64,000 nucleotides of DNA, taken from positions 62,001 to 126,000 of the forward strand of contig NZ_PHRF01000023.1 of NCBI RefSeq assembly GCF_004151105.1, given 5' to 3'. This DNA is from Streptomyces sp. L-9-10. GTDB lineage: Bacteria > Actinomycetota > Actinomycetes > Streptomycetales > Streptomycetaceae. Made by a program: the position numbers and the translations under genes. The notes under the pieces are model-generated. The model was given only the letters and a program-made list of their open reading frames with translations, was not told the origin of the DNA and ran no database searches. Shown here one piece after another: positions 34,048 to 43,407 of the stretch; positions within the stretch are counted from its first letter, which is position 1, and each line of letters begins with the position of its first letter.

Positions 34048-35045
34048 AGCTCAGGTTTCGCTGAGCGTGACATGAGTTCCTTGATGGCCTGCTGTAGTGG
34101 CGTGCCGCCGTGGACGATGCCGACGACGGTCTCGGTCAGTGGCATGTCGACGCCGTGGCGTCGTGCGAGGTCGAGGACGGACCGGCAGGAGGTGACGCCT
34201 TCGGCCGTCTGCTTGGTGACCGCGACGGTTTCGGCGAGGGTGAGGCCGCGGCCGAGGTTGGCGCCGAAGGTGTGGTTGCGGGACAGGGGTGAGGAGCAGG
34301 TGGCGACGAGGTCGCCCATGCCGGCGAGTCCGGCGAGGGTCTGGGGGCCGGCGCCCATTGCCTGGGCGAGGCGGGTGGTTTCGGCCAGGCCCCGGGTGAT
34401 GAGTGCGGCCTGAGTGTTCTTGCCGAGGCCGTGGCCGTCGGCGATGCCTACGGCCAGGGCGATGACGTTCTTGACCGCGCCGCCGAGTTCGCAGCCGATG
34501 ACGTCGGTGGTGGTGTACGGGCGGAAGTACGGGGTGTGGCAGGTGGCTTGGAGTCGTTCGGCGACGTTCATGTCCGCGCATGCCACGACGCTGGCGGCGG
34601 GCTGTCGGCGGATGATCTCGCCTGCGAGGTTGGGGCCGGTGACGACCGCGATCCGCTCTGGCCCGGCACCTGTGACGTCGGCGATGACTTCACTCATCAG
34701 CGAGGCCGTGCTGAGCTCGACGCCTTTCATCAGGGAGACGAGGACAGTGTCGTGCGCGAGGAGGGGGGCCCAGTTCGTCAGGTTGGCCCGCAGGGTCTGC
34801 GCGGTGACGCTGAGGACAGCGAAGTCAGCGTTCTCGGCGGCCTGTGCCGCGTCGGCCGTCGCCGTGATCCCGCTCGGGAGGGTCACGCCGGGAAGATAGT
34901 CGGGATTGCTGCGGGTGCTGTTGATGGCGTCGACAAGTTCGGCACGCCGCCCCCACAGCGACACTTCACACCCGGCGTCGGCGAGGATCATGGAGAAAGC
35001 GGTGCCCCAGGATCCGGCCCCGTAGACGGCCACACGAGTCGGCAT
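34041..35045 (-). CDS. gpsA: NAD(P)-dependent glycerol-3-phosphate dehydrogenase paralogue
   Basis: 334 residues. The Rossmann motif YGAGSWGTAFSMILADAG (residues 8-25), SLMKGVE, VVTGPNLAGEI, and the catalytic-Lys segment GCELGGAVKNVIALAVGIAD, then GMGDLVATC, are all intact, so this is a complete GpsA-type enzyme reducing dihydroxyacetone phosphate. Its position as the last gene after TfuA-like, YcaO and methyltransferase genes (25 bp after the methyltransferase) suggests a pathway-specific copy, possibly supplying or acting on a glycerol-phosphate-like unit in a modified peptide. That role is inference; a housekeeping copy elsewhere in the genome is expected. Confidence 0.85.
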   Translation of the reverse strand: MPTRVAVYGAGSWGTAFSMILADAGCEVSLWGRRAELVDAINSTRSNPDYLPGVTLPSGITATADAAQAAENADFAVLSVTAQTLRANLTNWAPLLAHDTVLVSLMKGVELSTASLMSEVIADVTGAGPERIAVVTGPNLAGEIIRRQPAASVVACADMNVAERLQATCHTPYFRPYTTTDVIGCELGGAVKNVIALAVGIADGHGLGKNTQAALITRGLAETTRLAQAMGAGPQTLAGLAGMGDLVATCSSPLSRNHTFGANLGRGLTLAETVAVTKQTAEGVTSCRSVLDLARRHGVDMPLTETVVGIVHGGTPLQQAIKELMSRSAKPELH

Positions 35046-35069
35046 CGGCCGGTGTACCTCCCTTTCGTT

Positions 35070-35912
35070 TCATGCCCCGGAACGGCTCTGTCGTGCCGTG
35101 GCGCTTGAGGGTGCGTCCTCAATACTGGGCCGCCTCAGCGTAACGGTGACGGAGCGTCGGTTTCCGAGTGCCGGCGCATGTGTGCGGGCCTCGGTGAGCA
35201 TGCTTTCGGCCTGCTGGTCGCCGAGGTGGCGGCGCAGGTCCGCTTCGTGTCCGGTCCACAGCTGGTAGAGGCGGTGCCACATCGCCGGTTCGTCCGGTCG
35301 CTCCTCCTCCGACTCCAGCTCCAGGCCCGCTGCTGCGGCCCGGTCCGACCAGGCCGGTGCCGCGGGGGCAGTACGGCGGCCACCGGAGGTGAGGACAGCC
35401 CGGCCGCCGGGGCGCAGCACCCGGCGCATCTCCCTGAGGGCGCCCATCCGGTCGGGGGCGAATCCCAGGGCGTCGATGCAGACGATGCCGTCGGCCCGCG
35501 CGTCGGGGAGGCTGGTGGCCTCTATGGTCGCTACGCGGAAGGTGGCCTGTCCGGGCGGTACGAATGCGGGAGTTCGTCGGGTGGCCAGGGCGATCGCCGT
35601 CGGTGAGATGTCGACCCCGACCAGGTGCACGGACAGCGCGCGGGACAGCCACAGCCCTGCGCCCCCGGTGCCGCATCCCAGGTCGATGAGCCGCTGGCCG
35701 GGGCGCAGCCGCAGTCGGCTGATCATGGTCCCGAGCAGAGGCCAGTCGCATGAGCTGGAGGCTTCCAGCTCATGTGGGTAGGCGTCGCCCATGGCTTCGG
35801 CGTAGAGCTGTGCGACCAGGGTGGTCGATGCTCTGGCCGCGTGGAAGGCGTCGTATACGGCTGCGAGCTGCTGCTCGGTCGGGGTCCGGTGGCTCTGGTG
35901 GCTCTCACCCAT
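35070..35912 (-). CDS. SAM-dependent methyltransferase in the YcaO operon
   Basis: 280 residues. SAM motif I LIDLGCGTGGAGLWLSRAL, motif II VDISPTAIALA, then DGIVCIDALGFAPD and REMRRVLRPGGRAVLTSGG place it in the Methyltransf_11/25 group (UbiE-like). The start ATG lies inside the end of the YcaO gene in its restored frame (ATGGGTGA overlap), so the two are coupled. It could methylate a peptide or a small precursor in the pathway. Confidence 0.8.
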   Translation of the reverse strand: MGESHQSHRTPTEQQLAAVYDAFHAARASTTLVAQLYAEAMGDAYPHELEASSSCDWPLLGTMISRLRLRPGQRLIDLGCGTGGAGLWLSRALSVHLVGVDISPTAIALATRRTPAFVPPGQATFRVATIEATSLPDARADGIVCIDALGFAPDRMGALREMRRVLRPGGRAVLTSGGRRTAPAAPAWSDRAAAAGLELESEEERPDEPAMWHRLYQLWTGHEADLRRHLGDQQAESMLTEARTHAPALGNRRSVTVTLRRPSIEDAPSSATARQSRSGA

Positions 35913-37057
35913 GGTGGTTGCCTAGCCGGGGGATGGAGCGGATGATGCGCATCTCCAGCCCGGGGGTGATGACCTTCGCTCCGGCGTAGGCGTCGGACTG
36001 GTGCAGGGGGACGGCGATGGGCTCGTGGCCTGTGACGGAGGCGATCCGGGCGGGCCACCGACGCCGTTTCCTGGGTGAAGTCCGGCTCGGCGGCGGCGTA
36101 GTGGCTGATGAGGGTGTTCCAGTCGGCGGTGCCCGGCCAGGCCGGTTCGGGGGACGGAGGGCGGGCGGCGAAGGCGTTCTCGTGGGAGTCCAGGTCGTCG
36201 CGGGTGCCGGCGATGCAGGTCAGCCGGGACTGGGCGGCTTCGGTGAGCGCTCGGGAGAGCGCGATGTGCGGATCGCGATGGCATCCGGACCCGGCGAAAA
36301 GGACCGGATAGTCCTCCGACCAGATGTAGGCCGCGCACACGGGGATCTGATGGTCGCTGTCCACGAGCGCGATCTCCAGGAACATGCCGGCGGCCTGGAA
36401 CCGGCCGATCAGCTCCCGGCAGTACGGGTCGTCCACGCTCACCGGGTCCACCAGAGTGCGGCGGCGTCCTCCGCTCGCGTGGTCGCGGTGCAGGACGTCC
36501 CGCTCGACGACCTCGAACAGCCCGTGCAGGATCGCTTCGTTCAGCGTGTTCCCACAGGCCAGGCCGTTGCTCGTGACATGGAAAGGGTCCGGCTGCGAGA
36601 CATCGCGCCGTGTGCGGCGCCGGGCCAGGCCAGCGGGGACCAGGGCGTCCTGACCGCTGATCAAGCCCGTCCCCGGTACCCAGTCCAGCTCGATGTCCTT
36701 GAGGCCTTCGTGATCGAGCTTCACCGGGAGGAGAGCCATCGGGTAGGGCGGATCGAGGTCGCGGTAGGAGCCGCGTGCGGGTGCTGTCGCCGGGAGCTGC
36801 TCGGCGTGCCACAGTTCCGCGCTCTCCAGCACGGCCGAGATCTTGGCCAGCTCGTCGCTCGCGCCTTTGCCCTGGGAGGTGACGAGAGTATGCGCGTGCG
36901 GGCGGATCGCCGTCCATACCGGGATACCGAGGTGATCGAGACCCGTGAGGCACGCTACGCGGGAGATACCGAGGCGCTCCAGCTCCGGTTCCAGAGCCCG
37001 CCACGTTTCCCTCGGCGTCCTGGTGCGCACCGTGCCGTCGAGGACAATCCGGCTCAC
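35905..37057 (-). pseudogene. YcaO-domain protein, frameshifted near its 3' end
   Basis: From GTG 37057 the first about 335 codons are a clean YcaO domain: SQGKGASDELAKISAVLESA with the ATP-binding Glu residues, NEAILHGLFEVVERD, and PHIALSRALTEAAQSRL. Near 36050 the frame is lost; in the next frame the expected end continues (IASVTGHEPIAVPLHQSDAY, then AGAKVITPGLEMRII) to TGA at 35905, exactly overlapping the methyltransferase start. YcaO enzymes activate peptide amides with ATP to make azolines or, with TfuA, thioamides. One base at the CCCGCCC run explains the lesion, so it may be a sequencing error or true inactivation. The GTGA overlap with TfuA marks an operon. Confidence 0.75.
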
Positions 37058-37980
37058 CGCCCCAGCCCCTGATCGCGTAAGAACCCCAGCACGAACACCT
37101 TGACCGCGTCCACCGCATCACGGGCACCCTGGAATCCGCGGGCCCAGGACTCGTCCTCCAGTGCGTCATCCGCCTCCGTGGACCAGACTGAGGTGAGGAT
37201 CCGGCGGGCCACGCTGTTCTTGATGGCGTCCGGGAAGAAGCCCTGGTGTGATCGGGCCGTCTCCTCGTTGAGCGCGATGTACCGGGCGACGGCGGCACGG
37301 TCGGCGGATGTTTCGCGCGCCAGCAGCCGGGCCACCGTGTCCTGGTCCGTCAGGTCTGTCTCCGGACGGATCACCGCGCAGGCCAGCGAGCGGGGCAGAC
37401 CCGCCGCCCTGGACGCGGCCGTGCTGAGGTAGTCCCACCACAGCCCTTTGAACTGCGGATCGAACAGCTGCTGATAGGTGATCCGATGACGTGTCGCCAG
37501 ATGGACGCCCTCGACCGTCTGCACGGCGAACATGTTGGCCCACGCGCGGAAATGGCGGGTCCGCCAAACCGGCGCGGACGGCGGCGACGCGGGCGTGCCG
37601 GCGAGGGACAGTGCGGTCTTCAGCGCCCGCAGGGCATCGGCCCGTTTGAGATCGCCGAGGTGCCGGTCCTCAGCCAGGCGCGCGGTGAGCCACCGGGCGA
37701 ACTCCTCGGCTCCGCGTCGGCGGCTGATGACCAGGACGGCCGTCAGTGACCGGTGCGGGTAGTAGACGCCACGCAGTTCCCCGAGCACCTCCGCGGACGC
37801 GTCCGGTGTGATGACTCCGGCCGCAGTGGCGAGCTTCAGTACATAGCGGAGATTGACCAGGGGCCAGGTCACCGAGTGCATGTCGGCATCGGTCGACTGC
37901 CCGACGGCGACTTCATCGTCCCCCTGGATCCTCCCGGCGGCGTAGGCGTCGTAGATCTCGAACGACCGCGGATGGCTCGA
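37054..37980 (-). pseudogene. TfuA-like protein lacking its N-terminal domain
   Basis: The frame opens just after a TGA at 37981-37983 and reads FEIYDAYAAGRIQGDDEVAV, then SVTWPLVNLRYVLKLA and LRGVYYPHRSLTAVL: the end of a TfuA domain plus the full C-terminal part of TfuA proteins, partners of YcaO in backbone thioamidation. About the first hundred residues expected for the family are missing, and the first in-frame ATG (37881) is internal. Upstream sits the start of a small ORF with a strong ribosome site in another frame. I infer a deletion joining the two. It overlaps the YcaO start by four bases. Confidence 0.6.
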
Positions 37981-38053
37981 TCACCTCCATGACATCCGTC
38001 TCGCCCTCCTGGGCGCTGCTCTGGGCAGCCGCCTGCGACTTCGAGATCTCCAT
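37913..38053 (-). CDS. Short ORF, possible truncated RiPP precursor
   Basis: 46 codons from ATG 38053, preceded by AGGAGGG at ideal spacing, the best ribosome site of the operon. The first 30 residues (MEISKSQAAAQSSAQEGETD, then VMEVIEPSAV) are acidic, small and leader-like; the rest (RDLRRLRRREDPGGR) is simply the out-of-frame reading of TfuA sequence. Its place as first gene of a TfuA/YcaO operon and its size suit a RiPP leader whose core was lost in a deletion. This is inference from position and composition. Confidence 0.4.
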   Translation of the reverse strand: MEISKSQAAAQSSAQEGETDVMEVIEPSAVVRDLRRLRRREDPGGR

Positions 38054-38327
38054 CTCTCATCCCTCCTGAGGTGTAGCGGGCGCGGAAAACGCCCGGCGGG
38101 GCGCACGGCACTCGGCTCCGCGAACGGCACGGCTTGCCGTGCGTCACACATCGTCAGCCTGGGACACGGGCCGAGGGAACGACCTCCCGCCTGCCTCCGG
38201 TTGCGCCCGTCTGCCTCCGATTGCCTTCTCGCGCAAGCACCTTGACCGGTTCCGCAGGAGGGGCAGGACACTGGGAACGGCGGGTGCACATCACGTAGCC
38301 CGCCCGCAATAAAAAGGGGAGGAGCGC

Positions 38328-39694
38328 GTGGCCGCAGCCGTGGACGACGGGGCCGGGGGCCTCCTGCAATTGGTGCTCGACCAGGAACGCTGCGACGGCA
38401 ACACGTTCGTCCGCCGCCTGGCCGCCCACCACCAGCGCCTCGGCCTCGGAACCATGGCCTGCCGCCCGGAGAAAATCTCCCGGTGGAAGAAGGGCCGTAG
38501 CCGGCCGGACCGCCGCGCCACCATCGCCATGGCCGACATGCTCGGCGTCCCCCTCGACCAGGCCCACGCGCTGGGCTGGCCACATTGGTTACGGCTCGCG
38601 CTCAGAGACGACCGTGCGCTGCTCGCCTCCCCATGGACACCATCCGGAACCGTCCAGGCACTGGAACTCGTAGGAGGGTCCGCCGACATGGAACGCAGGG
38701 AATTCGTGATCACCGGCGGCACGCTGGCCGCCCTTCTGGCGAGCTGGGCCGCCGCCTCACCGGCGACCGCCGTCCTCTCCTCCAACCGGCGCCCCCTGAT
38801 CAACGACCACACCCCCGCCTCATCGAGGACCGCCTCGCCCCCCTCAGACACCTGGACGATCAGATTGGCTCCGGCCAGACATACGCGCTCGCCTGCGCCG
38901 AACGCCGGATGATCACCCACACCCTCCAGAACACCTCCTACAGCGCCACCACCGGCCGCCGCCTGTTCGCCGCGGCCGCCGTAGCATCACGTATCTCAGG
39001 CTGGTGCGCCGTCGACTGCGGCCACCCCGCACAGGCCCAACGCCACTACCTGGCCGCTCTGCGCTCCGCCGGGAGCGCGGCCGACCCCGTCATCACCGCC
39101 AACACCCTCGGCTTCTGGGCCATGCTCCGCTACAGCACAGGCGACCCCGAAGGCGCGCTCCAACTCGTGGACGCCGCCCACCGTCACGCTGCCCGAACGG
39201 ACTCACCCAGGATGACCGCCGTGCTCCACGCACGCGCCTCCCGCGCCCACGCACGCGCCGGAAACACCCTGGCCAGCCAGCGCGCCGAACACGCCATGTT
39301 CGACACCTACGAACGCGCCGGCCCACCGGACGACGAACCCGCATCCGTGTACTGGATCAACCGCGACGAACTCCACGGCTGGGCCGCCACCAACGCCCTC
39401 GACCTCCGCGACCCCCGCCGCGCCCTCACCCACCACGCCGCCATCACCACCGCCCACCAGACCGGCACACACGACCAGCCCCCGCCGCGCACAGCCGCTC
39501 TACGCCTCACCCGCGAAGCCGACGCGCATCTCGCGCTCGGCGACATCGACGCCGCCGTACACACCGCCAACCAGGCAATAAAAACCCTCGGCGGCGTCAC
39601 CTCCTCCCGCGGAACCAGCCTCCTCACGGGACTCAAAAGCAAGCTCGCCGCACATACGACCCCCCTCGTGAGGGACTTCCTGGAAAGCACCTGA
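38328..39694 (+). pseudogene. HTH-TPR-type regulator, frameshifted
   Basis: GTG 38328 follows GGGGAGGAGCGC. The first frame encodes an HTH region (AAHHQRLGLGTMACRPEKIS, RWKKGRSRPDRRATIAMADM) and a TM-like segment; near 38811 (ACCCCCG) it shifts, and the remainder (LIEDRLAPLRHLDDQIGSGQ, through TPR-like helices, to FLEST at 39694) lies in the next frame. Together they make about 455 residues, a Streptomyces regulator type with N-terminal HTH and C-terminal tetratricopeptide-like domain. It is divergent from the YcaO operon and was probably its regulator. A one-base indel at a homopolymer may be an error or decay. Confidence 0.65.
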
Positions 39695-39850
39695 CCAGTC
39701 GGCATACGGCGTGAGAAGCAAGGTCTGCTTTCTGTGAGAGAGGCCCGGAGCAGAGCGGTACCGAAGATGCGGTGTTCTCTCGCCGGGAGGGCCCCCAACG
39801 GTCCGTCTGCCGTTGCGGTGGCTGGGCCGCTTCAGCATCAACAAGTCCAC

Positions 39851-40493
39851 ATGGAGGATGAATTGCCTGCCCCATACCGTGGCCTGATTCTCGACTTCGG
39901 TGGCGTTTTGACCACTCGCATGAGGCTGAACGGCGAGGCGTTCGAGAGGTCCGAAGGACTGAGCCCGGGTGCCTACTTCCACGCGCTCGGGCAGCACCCG
40001 GAGGGCGTCGCGATCTACTCGGCGCTGGAAGTCGGGGAGGCCACGCAGGAAGACTGGAACCGTGTTATCGGAGGCATCCTCGGCATTGACCCGACGGACC
40101 TGATGCGGCGCGCACTCGCCAACCTCGACCCGGAACCTCAGATCGTCGAGTCAGCCCAGCGCGCCCGCGCGGCGGGCATCAAGGTCGCCATGCTCAGCAA
40201 CTCGTTCGGCATCGAGCCGTACAACCCGTACGAGGACAAGGGGATGTGGCGCGACTTCTTCGACAGTGATCTTGTCGGAGCCGGAGGGTGTACGGAAGCC
40301 GTCGCCGACCATCTACCAGCGTGCGCTGGAGGCACTGGAGCTTGAGGGTCCGGAGTGCGTGTTCGTCGACGATCACGCCGAGAACCTGCCTCCGGCCGAG
40401 GCCCTGGGTATCCATACCATTCACCACACCACCGACCCTGCGGCTACCGCGGCGCTCCTGGATTCCCTGCTCCTGGATCGCACCCCCGCCTGA
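39851..40493 (+). pseudogene. HAD-superfamily hydrolase, frameshifted
   Basis: HAD motif I appears as ILDFGGVLTT, motif II as AMLSNSFG, and after a frame change near 40265 motif III/IV as VRKPSPTIYQRALEALEL and CVFVDDHAENLPPAEALG. The two parts abut exactly (DFFDS | VILSEPEG), so a single indel disrupted an otherwise complete HAD-IA phosphatase/dehalogenase of about 210 residues. The start may be TTG 39863, which has GGAGG just upstream, rather than ATG 39851. No partner genes. Confidence 0.7.
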
Positions 40494-40666
40494 CCGGCGC
40501 CGCCGAGGAAACGGAGACCTACGTGCAAGACGCCATGCCCGTCAAGCACTCGACCGGCCCAGTGCCGCGCAGTCGGCACGCAAGTGGGCCCGCCGCACTG
40601 TTCTTTTACGGAACGCGGGTGGATCGAGTCTATGGCACGCGAATGGCGCGCGGCCTCGAAATGGTC

Positions 40667-40755
40667 TAGACAACAAATAACCCCCGGGCCATCGGCCTGG
40701 GGGTTTGTCGTGGAGCGGGTGACGAGAATCGAACTCGCGCTCTGAGCTTGGGAAT
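40667..40755 (-). other. tRNA-Gly 3'-half fragment with terminator (att-like), copy 6
   Basis: The best-preserved copy. GGTCTAGACAACAAATAAC, a CCCCCGGGCC/GGCCTGGGGG hairpin, then TGGAGCGGGTGACGAGAATC continuing to TTGGGAA (40711-40755), the exact complement of a tRNA-Gly(CCC)-type 3' half including CCA. Upstream, TGGCACGCGAATGGCGCGCG matches the 15.5 kb relic. It is the best candidate left boundary of the mobilisable element that ends beyond the window. Confidence 0.8.
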
Positions 40756-40825
40756 CAGCGGTGCTCTGGAGCACCGCAGGGCTCTGGCCAGGCAATATCT
40801 CGCTCGGCCAGCCGTTTCTGGGCCG

Positions 40826-40899
40826 ATTGGATTGACTGTTTCTGACCTTGGTGTACCGCAGGGAAGGGCTGGGATGGGGCTGGCCCGTGATTGGACGGA
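40826..40899 (+). repeat. Second copy of the 73-bp repeat of 28354-28426
   Basis: Same orientation and same distance from its tRNA-Gly fragment as the first copy, with about ten substitutions, showing that the two att-like boundaries derive from one ancestral element end. Confidence 0.8.
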
Positions 40900-41334
40900 A
40901 AAGCAGACAGCCCTGGCTGGTGCGACGATCGATACTGTGCAAAGTGCTGCGTGAGGGTGTGCTGGCGCGAAGCATTTTGCAACACTGCCCCGGCCATCCG
41001 TTTCCGAGAGGCTCCGCGTCGGCGGCAGGCGCGTCGGAAATGAAGCACGGGCAAGTCGGCCGGCCGGATGCCGGGGAGACGCCGATGTCAGTGCGTCCTG
41101 TGTCGTTGAAGTTTGCTTTCTCAAGCAGTGGAGCCGAGTGGGTGCGTGAGGTTTCGTATCGTCTCGCCTGGGGGAGTCGCGGCCGACTCGATCAGACTCG
41201 CGAGCGGGCGGCCATCAGGAACGCCTGAACCCTACGAACGGCCCCCGCCGCGAGCAGCGGCGGCCTTCGACATCGTGCCCGGTGAGGCCGACCGAGAGGC
41301 AGACAGCAGACAGGGGGGTTCGTCGCGGTGGCTG

Positions 41335-41605
41335 CGTGAACCTGGATGCCGGGGCCGTGAACTTCAGGGAGTACGGGCTCCGCTGGGATCGGAACGACGG
41401 TTGGCAGCTACGGCGGACAAGCTGTACCAGGGGAATCCATGCCTGCACATCCTGCCGGTCTTCGGAGACCTGGGCCTTGACGAGATCACCGCTCCTCCGG
41501 TGCGGGTATGGCGCTCAGAGCGGCTGGACAGCACCGGGGCTGAGACGACGATCGCCAAGTGCTACCGGCTGCTGACGGCCATCATGGAGACCATCCTCGT
41601 GACCC
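41335..41605 (+). pseudogene. Tyrosine integrase remnant related to the 62.6 kb integrase
   Basis: Two adjacent frames together read DAGAVNFREYGLRW, then (after one frameshift) RLAATADKLY, LHILPVFGDLGLDEITAP and VRVWRSERLDSTGAETTIAK, then YRLLTAIMET. This aligns with residues about 66-150 of the intact integrase at 62630 (DAGAVNFEDFASKWV, LAATTEDLY, LHILPAFGAWDLDAIQPADV, VRVWRAERLKAT). The catalytic domain is absent. A dead core-binding domain of an earlier integrated element. Confidence 0.85.
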
Positions 41606-41632
41606 AGCCGACCATCTGGTTTTCCTGGAGTG

Positions 41633-42574
41633 CTAGTTGGCCTTAAGAGATCCAGCAATCGCCTTGTTCTTCACAGTCTTCTGCATCCCGGGCCTCTTTG
41701 CGACCCGCTGCATCCGCTCCCAAGCTCGCAGGTCCTGAAAGTGGTCGGGCACTTCGGCACCCCGGTCTCGGGCATACTCAATGAGGGTGCTGACGATCGT
41801 CACCACTCGGCTGCGACCCGCGAGGCTGGTCCCATCCAAGTAGGCAGTGATCTTGTCCTTTTCGTACCCTGTCCTTGCGGAGAGGAGCTCCATGCTTGGT
41901 GAACCTGCCAGGCGCCACAGAGAGCGGAGCCGGTTTGCGAACGCTGCCCGGAAGTCGCGCGGATTCGCCCCGGCGGGACCCTCCTCTGTGCTCGCCAAGA
42001 GAAGATCGATGGAGCCCGCCAGCTCGTAATCCGCGAGCCGGATGGATTTCCTCCTGTTCTCCCCACGCTTGTTCGTATTTGTTGGGGAGCCAATCGCTTC
42101 GGGGTGTCGTCGTGCAGGTGCGCTGAGCGCCTCGGTGCAAGATCTGTCCAACTGCTGGGTCTCAGGGACGAAGATTTTGTAGTTCTGGCCGGTGAGCTTT
42201 AGCGTCTCGCCGTTGACATGCTGCCAAAAAATTTGCTCAGTGGCGGGGTTGAACAGCATGATGACGACTGGGAGCGAGTGCTTGTGCCAATACACGACAT
42301 GGCGCGTATCGCAGTAGAACCACCACCCACCCTCTCTTGAGGAAGCGAACTGACTGGCCCCTGACTTGAGTTGCACAGCAAGGAGTCGACCGGTCCCCAA
42401 GCCGACGTTGCCAGGAGTCAGGCTCGCGTTGTCAACCACCTCAAGGTGTGCATCGACCCCGATGTCGCTCGTCTCCTGTTCCCGGAAGAGCCAGCCCAGC
42501 TGAGTGGACACCAGATACGAGGCTCGGGACACCCCTGCCCGGTCGACCAGGTGAGTGGAATGAACGTTGGGCAC
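41633..42574 (-). CDS. DUF4365-domain protein (PD-(D/E)XK-like), putative defence gene
   Basis: 313 residues. The N-terminal about 150 residues match DUF4365: GWLFREQETSDIGVDAHLEV (Asp41, Glu44) and LLAVQLKSGASQF (Gln68-x-Lys70), the metal-site pattern of a PD-(D/E)XK-like nuclease fold. The C-terminal half is helical (FAANRLRSLWRLAG-like, MELLSARTGYEKDKITAYLD), resembling an HTH-bearing regulatory domain. DUF4365 proteins recur in phage-defence islands as nuclease components. It stands alone beside the integrase remnant. The nuclease role is inferred from the fold. Confidence 0.7.
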   Translation of the reverse strand: MPNVHSTHLVDRAGVSRASYLVSTQLGWLFREQETSDIGVDAHLEVVDNASLTPGNVGLGTGRLLAVQLKSGASQFASSREGGWWFYCDTRHVVYWHKHSLPVVIMLFNPATEQIFWQHVNGETLKLTGQNYKIFVPETQQLDRSCTEALSAPARRHPEAIGSPTNTNKRGENRRKSIRLADYELAGSIDLLLASTEEGPAGANPRDFRAAFANRLRSLWRLAGSPSMELLSARTGYEKDKITAYLDGTSLAGRSRVVTIVSTLIEYARDRGAEVPDHFQDLRAWERMQRVAKRPGMQKTVKNKAIAGSLKAN

Positions 42575-43126
42575 AGAGCATCCCCATCCGACGTGCTCCG
42601 GAGCGCGGCGATTTACAAGGCACCAAGACTAGGCGGTCGGACTGACAAGACGGAAAGCTGGTCCTGGGCCGTGACTAGTTCCGCCTGCACTGCAGCCCTC
42701 ACCCCTGGCGAGCGGCTGATCCGGCGCTTCACACCGACGCGGACCTGATCGCTGCCTTTGCCGCCCAGTCGTCCCTCTCCCGCAGTTGCTGGCTGCTCAT
42801 CCCTCTCCCCCCGCAGGTCGGCTCGCAGGTGCCAGCGTGCCGGTAATCGCCTTGGTTCTCGGTGTCATCTCACCCGCCGCCAGCGTCATCTGGCCGCCCG
42901 CGGTGCAGCACGGCTCGATTATGTGACCGCCGACGATACCCACCCTCACCGACGTCTGAATCCGTCGCCAGCAGGCGTCGAGGATCCGCTGCTCGCCCCC
43001 TTTGGGCATGAACCTTCGTTGTGCCGTCTCGTCGTAGAGGATCGGTAGTCCTGGGCTTGGTAGTAGGAGCGATTCGATCGCGGAAGAACAGGCATTCGTC
43101 ACTCCCGGTTTAATTCTTTCTATCTA
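42575..43126. other. Gap without a convincing gene
   Basis: About 550 bp. Overlapping frames on both strands (for example 42797-43102 minus, with YDETAQRRFMPKGGEQRILD) are short and unrecognised; none has a good ribosome site. Probably debris next to the integration site. Confidence 0.4.
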
Positions 43127-43339
43127 TCACCCGTGTACAAGGTTTTCACTTCTTGCGAATTTCCGACCCTGATTAGAAGCTCCTCTGTTTCGCCTGGAGA
43201 CATGGGCCTCGATGAAAGATAAAGCCTTACCCCGCCTCCCGTCTCGCTTCCGGGCACCCAGCGCCGTGAGCATCCACGCCACCCGCTCTGCCTCGTCGGC
43301 GGTGAATGGGCGATCGGTCAACGGCAGCCAGCAGAGCAC
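43127..43339 (-). CDS. Small hypothetical protein, possibly truncated
   Basis: 70 codons from GTG 43339; the frame stays open further upstream. LTDRPFTADEAERVAWMLTA, then LGARKRDGRRGKALSF, looks like genuine coding sequence with a helix and a basic patch. No family recognised. It is co-directional with, and just downstream of, the nucleosidase gene. Confidence 0.35.
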   Translation of the reverse strand: MLCWLPLTDRPFTADEAERVAWMLTALGARKRDGRRGKALSFIEAHVSRRNRGASNQGRKFARSENLVHG

Positions 43340-43407
43340 TGTGGCCTGTGCAGTCTTGCTTCCATCTACTTGCCCAGGTGCGCGCCCGGGCGATCTGGAA
43401 GCCTGGT

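Noticed and set aside
36017..37072. 351-codon plus-strand ORF opposite YcaO
   Set aside because: Shadow frame; the minus strand has YcaO motifs and operon overlaps.
14164..40755. Complete tRNA genes
   Set aside because: Every tRNA-like match has only the 3' half from the anticodon loop; no acceptor 5' strand or D-arm precedes any of them.
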